A stretch of 64,000 nucleotides of DNA from Gillisella vitis (lineage in GTDB: Bacteria; Pseudomonadota; Alphaproteobacteria; Rhizobiales; Rhizobiaceae): positions 868,001 through 932,000 of the forward strand of contig NZ_LMVL02000001.1 of the NCBI RefSeq assembly GCF_001541345.2. Direction: 5' to 3'. The position numbers were made by a program, and so were the translations under genes. Below, one piece after another: positions 27,378-35,003 of this stretch (position 1 is the stretch's first letter; each line of letters begins with the position of its first letter). The notes under the pieces were generated by a model. It was not told the DNA's origin. It did not search any database and worked only from the letters and a program-made list of their open reading frames with translations.

Positions 27378-28046
27378 ATGGCTCCCTTCCGTCCGAAATA
27401 CATCACCTTCGATTGCTACGGTACGCTCATCAATTTCCAGATGGCGGAAGCGGCCCGCGACATTTACGGCACCCAACTGGAAGCCGCCCATATGGATGAG
27501 TTTGTCAAAAACTTCTCGGCCTATCGTCTGGATGAAGTTCTGGGCGATTGGAAGCCTTATGCCGCTGTGGTGCACAATGCCATTGAACGCACCTGCAAGA
27601 GAAACGGCGTGACCTTCCGCGAAGAAGACGCAAAGACTGTGTACGAGCGCGTACCCACATGGGGTCCGCACCCGGACGTGCCTGCTGGCCTTGCCAAAGT
27701 GGCCAAGGAGATTCCGCTGGTCATCCTGTCCAACGCCATGAATTCGCAGATCATGTCCAATGTCGAAAAGCTCGGCGCACCCTTCCATGCGGTCTATACG
27801 GCAGAGCAGGCGCAATCCTACAAGCCACGCATGAAGGGCTTTGAATATATGTTCGACATGCTCGGCTGTGGCCCTGATGACATTACCCATGTGTCGTCTT
27901 CCTTCCGCTATGATCTGATGACCGCCCATGATCTGGGCATCAAGAACAAGGTCTGGGTCAACCGTGGTCACGAGCCAGCCAATCCCTATTACGGCTATCA
28001 GGAAATCGCAGGCGTTGACGATCTGCCCGGCGTGTTTGGTCTTTAA
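27378..28046 (+). CDS. HAD-superfamily hydrolase, 2-haloacid dehalogenase type II
   Basis: HAD hydrolase of 222 aa. Motif I FDCYGTLINF has the nucleophilic Asp, motif II ILSNAMN has the Ser-Asn pair of type II dehalogenases, and the motif III Lys is in SYKPRMKGF. It fits the 2-haloacid dehalogenase type II family better than the copy at 23860. ATG 27378 is used because the longer frame starts in the intergenic region without a ribosome site. The FAD oxidoreductase gene starts two bases after its stop, so the two are cotranscribed. Real dehalogenase activity is not assured. Confidence 0.88.
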   Translation: MAPFRPKYITFDCYGTLINFQMAEAARDIYGTQLEAAHMDEFVKNFSAYRLDEVLGDWKPYAAVVHNAIERTCKRNGVTFREEDAKTVYERVPTWGPHPDVPAGLAKVAKEIPLVILSNAMNSQIMSNVEKLGAPFHAVYTAEQAQSYKPRMKGFEYMFDMLGCGPDDITHVSSSFRYDLMTAHDLGIKNKVWVNRGHEPANPYYGYQEIAGVDDLPGVFGL

Positions 28047-28048
28047 CG

Positions 28049-29323
28049 ATGAAATATCTCTCCTACTGGCACGACACCGCTCCGCAATTTGCCGGTGGCA
28101 TCACCGGGGCAATTGAAGGCGATTTTGATGTCGCCGTGATTGGCGGCGGCTTTACAGGCCTCGCTGCGGCCCGCCAGCTGGCGCGCGCCGGGGCAAAGGT
28201 GATCGTGCTGGAGGGGCAACGCATCGGCTGGGGTGCCTCTGGCCGTAATGGCGGGCACCTCAACAATGGTCTGGCCCACAGCTATCTGGGGGCCAAGGCT
28301 GAACTGGGCAAGGAGCGGGCGATTGCCCTTTACAAAGCGCTCGACAGTTCCATCGATACCATCGAGGCGCTGATTGCCGAGGAAGGCATTGATTGCAATT
28401 TCCGCCGTGCCGGAAAGCTGAAACTGGCCTCAAAACAACTGCATTTTGAAGGGCTTGCCCGCAATTTCGAAGCATTGCATGAAGAGGTCGATCCCGACAC
28501 GGCCCTGTTGTCGCCATCGGAGCTAAAAAGTGAGGTTGGCTCACCTTTTTATGGTGCCATGCTGTCCAAGAAAAGCGCCATGATGCATATGGGCCGCTAT
28601 GTGGTGGGCCTTGCGCAAGCCGCCCACCGCCACGGTGCTGACATTGCCGAGCAGGCCTCTGTGACATCTATTGAAAAACAGGGCGACCGCCACCGCCTGA
28701 CCACCGCGCGGGGCCGCGTGACCGCCAAGAATGTGCTGGTGGCCACCGGGGCTTACACCACGCCCAATTTCAGCTTTTTCCGCCGTCGTATCATTCCGGT
28801 CGGCAGTTTTCTGATTGCCACGCGGCCTTTGTCGGACACGGAAGTGGCTGCTGTGATGCCGGGCAACCGCACCTGCGTCAACACCATGAACATCGGCAAT
28901 TACTGGCGCCTTTCGCCCGACAACAGGTTGATTTTCGGCGGTCGCGCCCGCTTTTCAGCCACATCGGATCAACAATCGGACGCCAAAAGCGGCGAAATCC
29001 TGCGCCAATCCCTTGCCGCGATTTTCCCCCAGCTTGCCAAGGTCGAGATCGATTATTGCTGGGGCGGTCTGGTGGATATGACCAAGGATCGCTATCCCCG
29101 CGCAGGCTATCAGGATGGTGTGTGGTACGCCATGGGCTATTCCGGCCACGGCGCCCAGCTCTCAACCCACCTCGGCATGATCATGGCCGATACCATCATG
29201 GGCAAACCCGATGCCAATCCGCTGAAAGGTCTCGATTGGCCTGCCGTGCCGGGACATTTTGGCAAGCCATGGTTTTTGCCGATGGTGGGCATGTATTATA
29301 AGATTCTCGATAGATTTCAGTGA
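28049..29323 (+). CDS. FAD-dependent oxidoreductase, DAO family (PuuB/OrdL-like)
   Basis: Flavoenzyme of 424 aa that oxidises an amine or N-alkyl amino acid with O2. The dinucleotide motif AVIGGGFTGLAAARQLA is at residues 29-45, followed by GWGASGRNGG, the DAO fingerprint of the PuuB group. YAMGYSGHGAQLSTHLG near the C-terminus is the second FAD contact. In E. coli PuuB oxidises gamma-glutamylputrescine and PuuC then oxidises the aldehyde. An aldehyde dehydrogenase lies at 29773, but no glutamylputrescine synthetase is in the window, so the substrate is open. Confidence 0.88.
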   Translation: MKYLSYWHDTAPQFAGGITGAIEGDFDVAVIGGGFTGLAAARQLARAGAKVIVLEGQRIGWGASGRNGGHLNNGLAHSYLGAKAELGKERAIALYKALDSSIDTIEALIAEEGIDCNFRRAGKLKLASKQLHFEGLARNFEALHEEVDPDTALLSPSELKSEVGSPFYGAMLSKKSAMMHMGRYVVGLAQAAHRHGADIAEQASVTSIEKQGDRHRLTTARGRVTAKNVLVATGAYTTPNFSFFRRRIIPVGSFLIATRPLSDTEVAAVMPGNRTCVNTMNIGNYWRLSPDNRLIFGGRARFSATSDQQSDAKSGEILRQSLAAIFPQLAKVEIDYCWGGLVDMTKDRYPRAGYQDGVWYAMGYSGHGAQLSTHLGMIMADTIMGKPDANPLKGLDWPAVPGHFGKPWFLPMVGMYYKILDRFQ

Positions 29324-29332
29324 GAAGGGCAG

Positions 29333-29348
29333 CCTGCAATCGTGCAGG
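29333..29348 (+). terminator. Short GC hairpin after the oxidoreductase gene
   Basis: CCTGCA-ATCG-TGCAGG forms a perfect six-pair tetraloop hairpin ten bases after the stop. There is no U-run, so it may stabilise or process the mRNA rather than terminate it. Confidence 0.35.
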
Positions 29349-29508
29349 GTCACTGGATTTGCGGATGCATAAAAGCTTTGCGCGTCTGCGTGATATGCTC
29401 TCCCAAGCCATCGTCTGGCGTCGCGCTTGCGACAAAACGCACATGTCATGTGTGGCTGTATTATTCTATGGGAGACCGCATTGATGAATCTCTGAAAGGA
29501 AATGGCCA

Positions 29509-29691
29509 ATGACGAGCGACTGGGTGGACTGGTTCCCTATCGTCTTCTTTCCGGCAAAGATTATCGTGTTGGGCACGGCCATGTTCTTCGCTATAAAATG
29601 GCATCACGATCAGGATAAAGCAGAGAAGAAGAAAAACGAAACCAGCGAAGCGGATGCGCCTGCCAAACAGATCGGTGACGCCTCAAATTAG
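29509..29691 (+). CDS. Small single-span membrane protein, unknown function
   Basis: A 60-aa protein with GAAAGGA (29494-29500) at good distance before the ATG. Residues about 8-28 are one hydrophobic segment (FPIVFFPAKIIVLGTAMFFA). The remainder is strongly charged (DQDKAEKKKNE) and ends in a flexible tail. I do not recognise the family. It is probably real given the ribosome site and the membrane-plus-charged-tail composition, and it may be transcribed on its own. Confidence 0.55.
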   Translation: MTSDWVDWFPIVFFPAKIIVLGTAMFFAIKWHHDQDKAEKKKNETSEADAPAKQIGDASN

Positions 29692-29772
29692 TTGTTCTGT
29701 CCTGAAGTTTGGCCGACTGGAGTTGTGACCGTGTTTGTGCGGTAGGCAACGGCACATAAAACTTTAACCCGG

Positions 29773-31236
29773 TCAAAGACTGATCAGCACACTCTTGCTC
29801 TTGCGATTGGCGTGATAGGCCTCGCGTCCGAGATCCTTGCCGATGCCTGACTGCTTGTAGCCGCCGGTCGGCAGGATGTGATCGCGGGAACGGCCATAGC
29901 GGTTCACCCAGACCGTGCCTGCCTGAAGCGAGCGTGTCAGGTGAAGGGCGCGGGAGAGATCGCGGGTGAACAGACCCGCACAAAGCCCATAGGTTGGGTG
30001 ATCGGCCAAAGCCAGCGCCTCATCCTCGTGCTCAAACGACTGCATGGTCAAGACGGGACCGAAAATTTCCTGTGTCACCGCCGGAGAATGCTGATCGACA
30101 TGGGAGAGCAAGGTTGGCGTATAGAAATACCCATCGCCTTCCATGATGTCGCCGCCCGTCAGACATTCCGCCCCGGCATCAATGGCGGCCTTGACGATGC
30201 CGTCGATCCGCTCACGCTGACGCTGGGAGATAATCGGCGAATATTGCGTTGCGGCATCCCAGGTTGGGCCTGCTTTCACCGCCTTCATTTTGACAATGAT
30301 CGCTTCTGCCAAAGGCTCCATCACGCTGCGCTCAACAATCAAGCGTGAGCCAGCCACGCAGGCTTGGCCTGCGTTGGAGAGAATGCTTTGGGCAATGGCA
30401 GCGGCGGCCTTGTCCAGATCTGCATCGGCAAACACCAGTTGCGGGCTTTTGCCGCCCAGTTCCAGTGTCATGGGTTTGACGCCCGTGCGGGCAATATTGC
30501 CCATAATCGCCTGACCCGCTCCGGTGGAGCCGGTAAAACTGACCTTGGCAATATCCGGGTGGCCGGTGATGGCATTGCCTGTAACCGGACCGTCGCCCAG
30601 CACGATATTGATCAGCCCCGCCGGAATCCCGGCCCTCACTGCCAATTGCGCCAGATAAATGCTGGAAAAGGGGGTCATTTCCGAGGGTTTCAGCACCACG
30701 GCATTGCCAGCGGCCAGTGCTGGCCCAAGCTTCCAGCCCGCCATGGAAACCGGGAAATTCCATGGCGTGATGGCTCCCACCACGCCATAAGGCTCACTCA
30801 TGATCATGCCGAGGCTATCACCATCGGTCGGCACAAGAGCGTCGCCTTCCTTGTCTGCCATTTCGGCAAAAAAGCGGATTTGCTCGGCGGTGACGGCAAT
30901 GTCCCCGGCAATCAGATGGCCAACGGGGCGGGTGGAGGAGAGAGCCTCCAGCTTGGCCAGCGTTTCTGCCTCGCGCTCAATCAGGTCTGCCCAGCGTTGA
31001 AGAACGATCGTACGCTCACGCGGGCGAACGCTGCCCCATTTGCTGGTCTTCAGCGCCTGTTTTGCGGTTTGAACGGCCCGATCCACCATGTCCTCATTGG
31101 CAACAGGACAGCCCGCATAGGTCTTGCCGTCCGACGGGCGGCACATGTCGAGCGCGCCATTGGCATCCACCAGCGTATCGCCAATGAAATGGCCGATGGG
31201 CAGGGCGATGGTGTCTGGATCGAAGCTGAGGGTCAT
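29773..31236 (-). CDS. NAD(P)-dependent aldehyde dehydrogenase (PuuC/GabD-like)
   Basis: Oxidises an aldehyde, probably an amino-aldehyde, to the acid. Catalytic residues are N160 (TPWNFP), E259 (LELGGKSP) and C293 (GQACVAGSRL). The Rossmann motif FTGSTGAGQ is at about 234-242. Length is 487 aa, normal for the family. The first strand region LPIGHFIGDTLVDANG is of the gamma-aminobutyraldehyde/betaine aldehyde type. It is downstream of a cupin and an M20 deacetylase on the same strand and converges on the PuuB-like gene. It is a plausible partner enzyme for that oxidase or the aminotransferase. Confidence 0.9.
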   Translation of the reverse strand: MTLSFDPDTIALPIGHFIGDTLVDANGALDMCRPSDGKTYAGCPVANEDMVDRAVQTAKQALKTSKWGSVRPRERTIVLQRWADLIEREAETLAKLEALSSTRPVGHLIAGDIAVTAEQIRFFAEMADKEGDALVPTDGDSLGMIMSEPYGVVGAITPWNFPVSMAGWKLGPALAAGNAVVLKPSEMTPFSSIYLAQLAVRAGIPAGLINIVLGDGPVTGNAITGHPDIAKVSFTGSTGAGQAIMGNIARTGVKPMTLELGGKSPQLVFADADLDKAAAAIAQSILSNAGQACVAGSRLIVERSVMEPLAEAIIVKMKAVKAGPTWDAATQYSPIISQRQRERIDGIVKAAIDAGAECLTGGDIMEGDGYFYTPTLLSHVDQHSPAVTQEIFGPVLTMQSFEHEDEALALADHPTYGLCAGLFTRDLSRALHLTRSLQAGTVWVNRYGRSRDHILPTGGYKQSGIGKDLGREAYHANRKSKSVLISL

Positions 31237-31251
31237 GGTGGTTCCTTAGGC

Positions 31252-31359
31252 TAGAGCATCGGACCGAAAAGTGGGAACCGGTTTTCGGATAAATCCGATG
31301 CCCAAACAAAAGCTTAGAGCATCGTGCGGATTCCGATTTTCTGCACGATGCTCTAAGCT
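31252..31359. repeat. Rhizobial intergenic palindromic repeat (RIME-like)
   Basis: Two linked palindromes fill the gap between the cupin and aldehyde dehydrogenase genes. The first has arms GCATCGGA (31256-31263) and TCCGATGC (31294-31301) around a GAAAAGTGGGAACCGGTTTTC core. The second is a 17-pair perfect stem (31311-31327 with 31343-31359) built on TTAGAGCATCGTGC. The AGAGCATCG/CGATGCTCT motif is, from memory, a widespread repeat of Rhizobiaceae. In an mRNA it would fold strongly and could reduce read-through into the dehydrogenase gene. Confidence 0.75.
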
Positions 31360-31363
31360 CGGC

Positions 31364-31720
31364 TTACGCCATGATGGTGACGTAGATTTTCTTCACCGTT
31401 TCAATGGTCTTCCACACGCCAACAAAGCCCGGTTTCATAATGAAATGATCGCCTGCCTTGTAAATCACCGGCTCGCCGCCTTCAGGGGTGATTTCGACTA
31501 CGCCCGACAGGATATGGCAGTATTCAAAGCTCTCGCCCTTGATGGATTTGGTCTCGCCGGGGGTGGCTTCCCATACGCCTGTGTGGATCATCTCGCCACG
31601 GCAGACATCCTGCGGCCAGGTCTTGAAAGCCGGATCGCCAGAGATCAGCCGCTCCGGCAGGGCCTTGGATTCTTTCGGCGTGAACGTGGGGTTGGTGTCG
31701 ATGGTTTTCAAAAGAGACAT
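31364..31720 (-). CDS. Cupin_3 (DUF861/EutQ-like) protein
   Basis: A 118-aa single cupin with the DUF861 pattern: GVWEATPGETKS, EYCHILSGVVEITPEGG and YKAGDHFIMKPGFVGVW. The usual cupin histidines are mostly replaced, as often in this group, so metal binding is uncertain. Such proteins commonly sit beside PuuB-like oxidases and aldehyde dehydrogenases in proteobacteria, as here. The function is unknown. It follows the M20 deacetylase by 15 bases. Confidence 0.85.
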   Translation of the reverse strand: MSLLKTIDTNPTFTPKESKALPERLISGDPAFKTWPQDVCRGEMIHTGVWEATPGETKSIKGESFEYCHILSGVVEITPEGGEPVIYKAGDHFIMKPGFVGVWKTIETVKKIYVTIMA

Positions 31721-31735
31721 GGATTAGTCCTCGGT

Positions 31736-32908
31736 CTAAAGTTGGCAGCAGTGGTCTGCGAGAGCGGTAATCATGGTCTGGCAGGTGGCCAGCTCATCCA
31801 TCAGGATATATTCGTTGGGCTTGTGGGCGCGGCTGATATCGCCGGGGCCGCAGATGATGGCATCGACACCCGCTTGTTGGAAAAGCCCGGCTTCGGTGCC
31901 GTAGCTCACGGCTGCCAATGGCTCTGTGCCTGTGAGTCGGTACAGCAGCGCGGCAAGCTGTGCGTTTTGGGGGAGTGAGAGTGCCGGATAAGCACTCATC
32001 TCTGTCCATTCCACGCCAAAACCTTTGTCTTTCAACGCGTCCGCCGCCTGACGAACAGGCTGCAAAAGCACTGCGGGATCAACGCCAGAAATGGCGCGGG
32101 CTTCAAACTCGGCCTCACAGGTATCAGGAATGATATTGACGGCTTGTCCACCACGCACGGTTCCCACTTGCAGCGAGGAATAAGGCGGCTCAAACACCGC
32201 TTCAAATGGACCTTGTGTCAAAGTTCCTGCCGCATCGCGGGCGGCAAGCAGAACCTCACTCATGGCATGAATGGCATTCAGCCCCAGATCAGGCCGCGAT
32301 GAATGGCCGGAGCGTCCGGTGATGGTGACGCGGGCGGCAGCCTTGCCCTTATGGGCGCGGATGGCCCGCATGCCGCTGGGTTCGCCAATAATGGCCCCAA
32401 GGGGGCTTTCGCAAAGAGATGGCAGTTGCATCAGCATATGCGGCACGCCACGGCACCCGGCCTCTTCATCATAGGAAAAAGCAAGATGAATGGGACGGGC
32501 AAGCGGCATGGCAGCAAGGGTTGGAACGCAGGCCAAAGCGCAGGCCAAAAACCCCTTCATGTCGCTGGTGCCACGGCCAAAAAGCCTGTCACCCTCGCGC
32601 CGTAGCTGGAAAGGATCACTTACCCAGCCGCTTTCGCCCGCTGGCACCACATCCATATGACCTGACAGAATATAGCCGGGGACATGTTTGGGGCCGATGG
32701 TGGCAAACAGATTGCTCCGGTCGCCCTCCGGGCCAACAAGCACGCTGACCGCCTCGCCGTGGCTTTGCAGATAATCAAGGATGAAGCTGACAATCTCGCC
32801 ATTGGCGGTGCCGACAACGGAAGGGAAGGCCACCAGGCGTTCGAGAATGTCCAAGGGTCGCTCCGTCGATCCGGTCTCGCAATGCGGCGCAATGCTGATA
32901 AGACGCAA
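31736..32908 (-). CDS. argE: M20 metallopeptidase, acetylornithine deacetylase-like
   Basis: Zinc-dependent deacylase of 390 aa. Metal and catalytic residues are visible in SGHMDVVPAG (His and the next-domain Asp), GRGTSDMKGFLA (bridging Asp), DEEAGCRG (catalytic Glu and ligand) and the late His in CGPGDISRAHKPNEY. The fold is the ArgE/DapE type with a dimerisation insert at about 180-290. It may deacetylate N-acetylornithine or another N-acyl amino acid. Its operon with a cupin and aldehyde dehydrogenase suggests catabolism rather than arginine synthesis. Confidence 0.85.
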   Translation of the reverse strand: MRLISIAPHCETGSTERPLDILERLVAFPSVVGTANGEIVSFILDYLQSHGEAVSVLVGPEGDRSNLFATIGPKHVPGYILSGHMDVVPAGESGWVSDPFQLRREGDRLFGRGTSDMKGFLACALACVPTLAAMPLARPIHLAFSYDEEAGCRGVPHMLMQLPSLCESPLGAIIGEPSGMRAIRAHKGKAAARVTITGRSGHSSRPDLGLNAIHAMSEVLLAARDAAGTLTQGPFEAVFEPPYSSLQVGTVRGGQAVNIIPDTCEAEFEARAISGVDPAVLLQPVRQAADALKDKGFGVEWTEMSAYPALSLPQNAQLAALLYRLTGTEPLAAVSYGTEAGLFQQAGVDAIICGPGDISRAHKPNEYILMDELATCQTMITALADHCCQL

Positions 32909-33060
32909 AGCTCAGTACCTTGGAAAGGCCGAGTGCGCCTGATCTGGAATCTACAAGCCTAGCGGTATTTTTCCTGCCGAAAGCAGGGGATATTTGGTGG
33001 AATCTTCGGTTCCGGACGCTGAGGGGAGCGGATTATACCGACGCTCATGCGACAGACGGA

Positions 33061-33732
33061 TCAGGCCTTTCCTGGCTCTCTATGAATTGTCGAACAGTCC
33101 CGGCTTTGCATGCCGAAACCCACGAGAGCGATCCGGACGAATTGCTGCGCATACGGTACGAGTTGAAAATTGTCCCGGCCGAAGGCCCATTCGCCGATCA
33201 GGCCCGATATGGTCGCGCTCAGGGTCATGGCGGCGGAGGCGGGGCTCCAGGGCTCGGTCAACTGGCCCCTGTCGGCGGCAACCTGGAAGAGGGGCAGCAG
33301 CTTGCCCTTGAGCGTGCTCAGAATGCCATCCGAGTCGGTTTCCTTTATCGTAAGATCTAGATGCAGGCTGACCCGGATCACACCGCGCCGCCGCTCATCG
33401 GCCTGAAGATGCGCCAGCATGTCGAACAATATCTGCTCAAGGGCGGCAAACACGTCGACGGAACTATCCGCCGGAAGCCGTGCCGCCAATTGTTCGAAAG
33501 GCTTGAAAGCCTGGTTGCGCAGGGCTTCGAGAATGCCGCGCTTGTTCTTGAAATGCCAATGGACAGCGCCGCGTGTCACGCCCACTGCCTGGGCAATCTC
33601 GTCCAGTGACGTCTGGTCGAAGCCTTTGGTGAGGAAAAGTTGCTCGGCAGCATTCAGGAGCTGCATGTGGGTTTCCGCTGCTTCTTCCTTGGTTCTCCGC
33701 AATGGGTCCTCCTGGGCGAAATTGTTGGGCAC
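33061..33732 (-). CDS. TetR-family regulator of the RND efflux operon (AcrR-like)
   Basis: A 223-aa repressor. The N-terminal HTH (about 20-67) contains TSLDEIAQAVGVTRGAVHWHFKNK, cut here into its key residues T-S-L, G-V-T-R and HWHF. The C-terminal half resembles AcrR/TtgR ligand domains (FEQLAARL, MTLSATISGLIGEWAF). It is divergent from the efflux operon with a 110-base gap that carries a likely operator. It probably responds to toxic amphiphiles or plant phenolics. Confidence 0.9.
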   Translation of the reverse strand: MPNNFAQEDPLRRTKEEAAETHMQLLNAAEQLFLTKGFDQTSLDEIAQAVGVTRGAVHWHFKNKRGILEALRNQAFKPFEQLAARLPADSSVDVFAALEQILFDMLAHLQADERRRGVIRVSLHLDLTIKETDSDGILSTLKGKLLPLFQVAADRGQLTEPWSPASAAMTLSATISGLIGEWAFGRDNFQLVPYAQQFVRIALVGFGMQSRDCSTIHREPGKA

Positions 33733-33783
33733 GATACGTCGTTCGCTAATTCATCACATATTTACGCACTGCGATCAATCCTA

Positions 33784-33812
33784 TTTACAAACGGTATGTA
33801 TGTATATATATC
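33784..33812 (+). promoter_or_regulatory. Promoter with overlapping AcrR-like operator
   Basis: TTTACA (33784-33789), a 17-base spacer and TATATC (33807-33812) form a good sigma-70-type promoter. The spacer contains GTATGTATGTA, which resembles a half of the E. coli AcrR operator (TACATACA-N-TGTATGTA). A weaker TTTACAAAC occupies the other half position. This suggests direct repression by the TetR protein. Confidence 0.5.
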
Positions 33813-33842
33813 GGAGAGGCTACCGTTGGAGTGTTCCTAGCC

Positions 33843-35000
33843 ATGCAAAAAACAAAGCGATTTCTTGTTGCGGGTTGCGCTATTGCAGCCCTTTCCTTTT
33901 CCACCCCCTCATTTGCGCAGATGCCAAATGCTGGACCGCCGGCTGTCGGCGTCACGATCGCCAAACTGAAGCCGATCAATGATACGACCGAGGTCAATGG
34001 CCGGGTCGAGGCGAAGGATTCGGTCAATCTCGTTGCCCGTGTGACCGGGTTCCTGGAAGAACAGCTTTTCAAGGAAGGCTCTGAGGTCAAGAAGGGCCAG
34101 GTCCTGTTCCGCATCGAGCGGCAGTCCTATGAGGCCGATCTGGATTCCAAGAAGGCCACTCTTGCCGAAAACCAGGCCACCCTGGAAAATTCGAATATAT
34201 CCCTTGCTCGTAACGAACAGCTTCGAGCTGGGGGCAGCGGCAGTCAGAGCAATCTGGACGACGCACGTGCCACGCAACGGACCTCGATTGCCAAGGTGGC
34301 TGAATCGGAAGCCGATGTGCGCACCTCGCAGATCAATCTTGGCTATACCGATATCATCGCACCTATCGATGGTCGTATCGGCCTTGCTTCGGTCACGGTC
34401 GGCAATGTCGTGTCGTCCTCATCGGGAACCTTGGCCACGATGGTCAGTCAGGACCCGATGTATGTGAAATTCCCCATATCGGTGCGCCGTCTCATCGAAT
34501 TGAGACAGCGTTTCGACAAGGAAGGCGGTCTGGAAAAGAGCGTGAAGCTCAAGATCCGCTTGCCCGATGGCAGACTATACGCCCAGGAAGGCACGCTTGA
34601 TTTCTACGACATCAGCGTGTCCGAAAATACCGATTCCATCACCCTGCGCGGCACGATCCCGAATCCACTGCTGCCGACGGGACATCGGGAACTGGTGAAT
34701 GACGAATTCGTCCGTGTCATTCTCGAAACCGTCGAGCCGACCGATTACCTCACCATTCCGCGTGCCTCGGTCATGGTCGATCAGCAGGGCTCCTATGTCT
34801 ATGTGGTTGATGACAAGAGCATTGCGCAGGTGCGCCGTGTGACGCTTGGACAATCCACGCCGGAAATGGCTGTTGTCACCAATGGCCTCAAGGAAGGCGA
34901 CAAGGTGATCACAGACGGAATCCAGCGTGTTCGGCCAAATACACCGGTCAATGCACAGCCGGCCGACCAGGCTCCACCCGCCGCACCAAAGCAGGGCTAA
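33843..35000 (+). CDS. RND efflux periplasmic adaptor (AcrA/MexA-like)
   Basis: Membrane fusion protein of 385 aa that links the inner-membrane pump to an outer-membrane channel. A signal peptide ends near SFAQ. A lipoyl half-motif (VARVTGFLEEQLFKEGSEVKKG), split by a helical hairpin (about 90-160), precedes the beta-barrel and membrane-proximal domains (GSYVYVVDDKS). ATG 33843 is preferred over GTG 33831. No outer-membrane factor gene follows, so a TolC-like partner must be encoded elsewhere. The pump gene starts three bases after the stop. Confidence 0.92.
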   Translation: MQKTKRFLVAGCAIAALSFSTPSFAQMPNAGPPAVGVTIAKLKPINDTTEVNGRVEAKDSVNLVARVTGFLEEQLFKEGSEVKKGQVLFRIERQSYEADLDSKKATLAENQATLENSNISLARNEQLRAGGSGSQSNLDDARATQRTSIAKVAESEADVRTSQINLGYTDIIAPIDGRIGLASVTVGNVVSSSSGTLATMVSQDPMYVKFPISVRRLIELRQRFDKEGGLEKSVKLKIRLPDGRLYAQEGTLDFYDISVSENTDSITLRGTIPNPLLPTGHRELVNDEFVRVILETVEPTDYLTIPRASVMVDQQGSYVYVVDDKSIAQVRRVTLGQSTPEMAVVTNGLKEGDKVITDGIQRVRPNTPVNAQPADQAPPAAPKQG

Positions 35001-35003
35001 GCG

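Noticed and set aside
33843-33900. Lipobox (VAGC) in the RND adaptor
   Set aside because: The cysteine at residue 12 leaves a hydrophobic stretch that is too short. Cleavage after SFAQ by signal peptidase I fits better.
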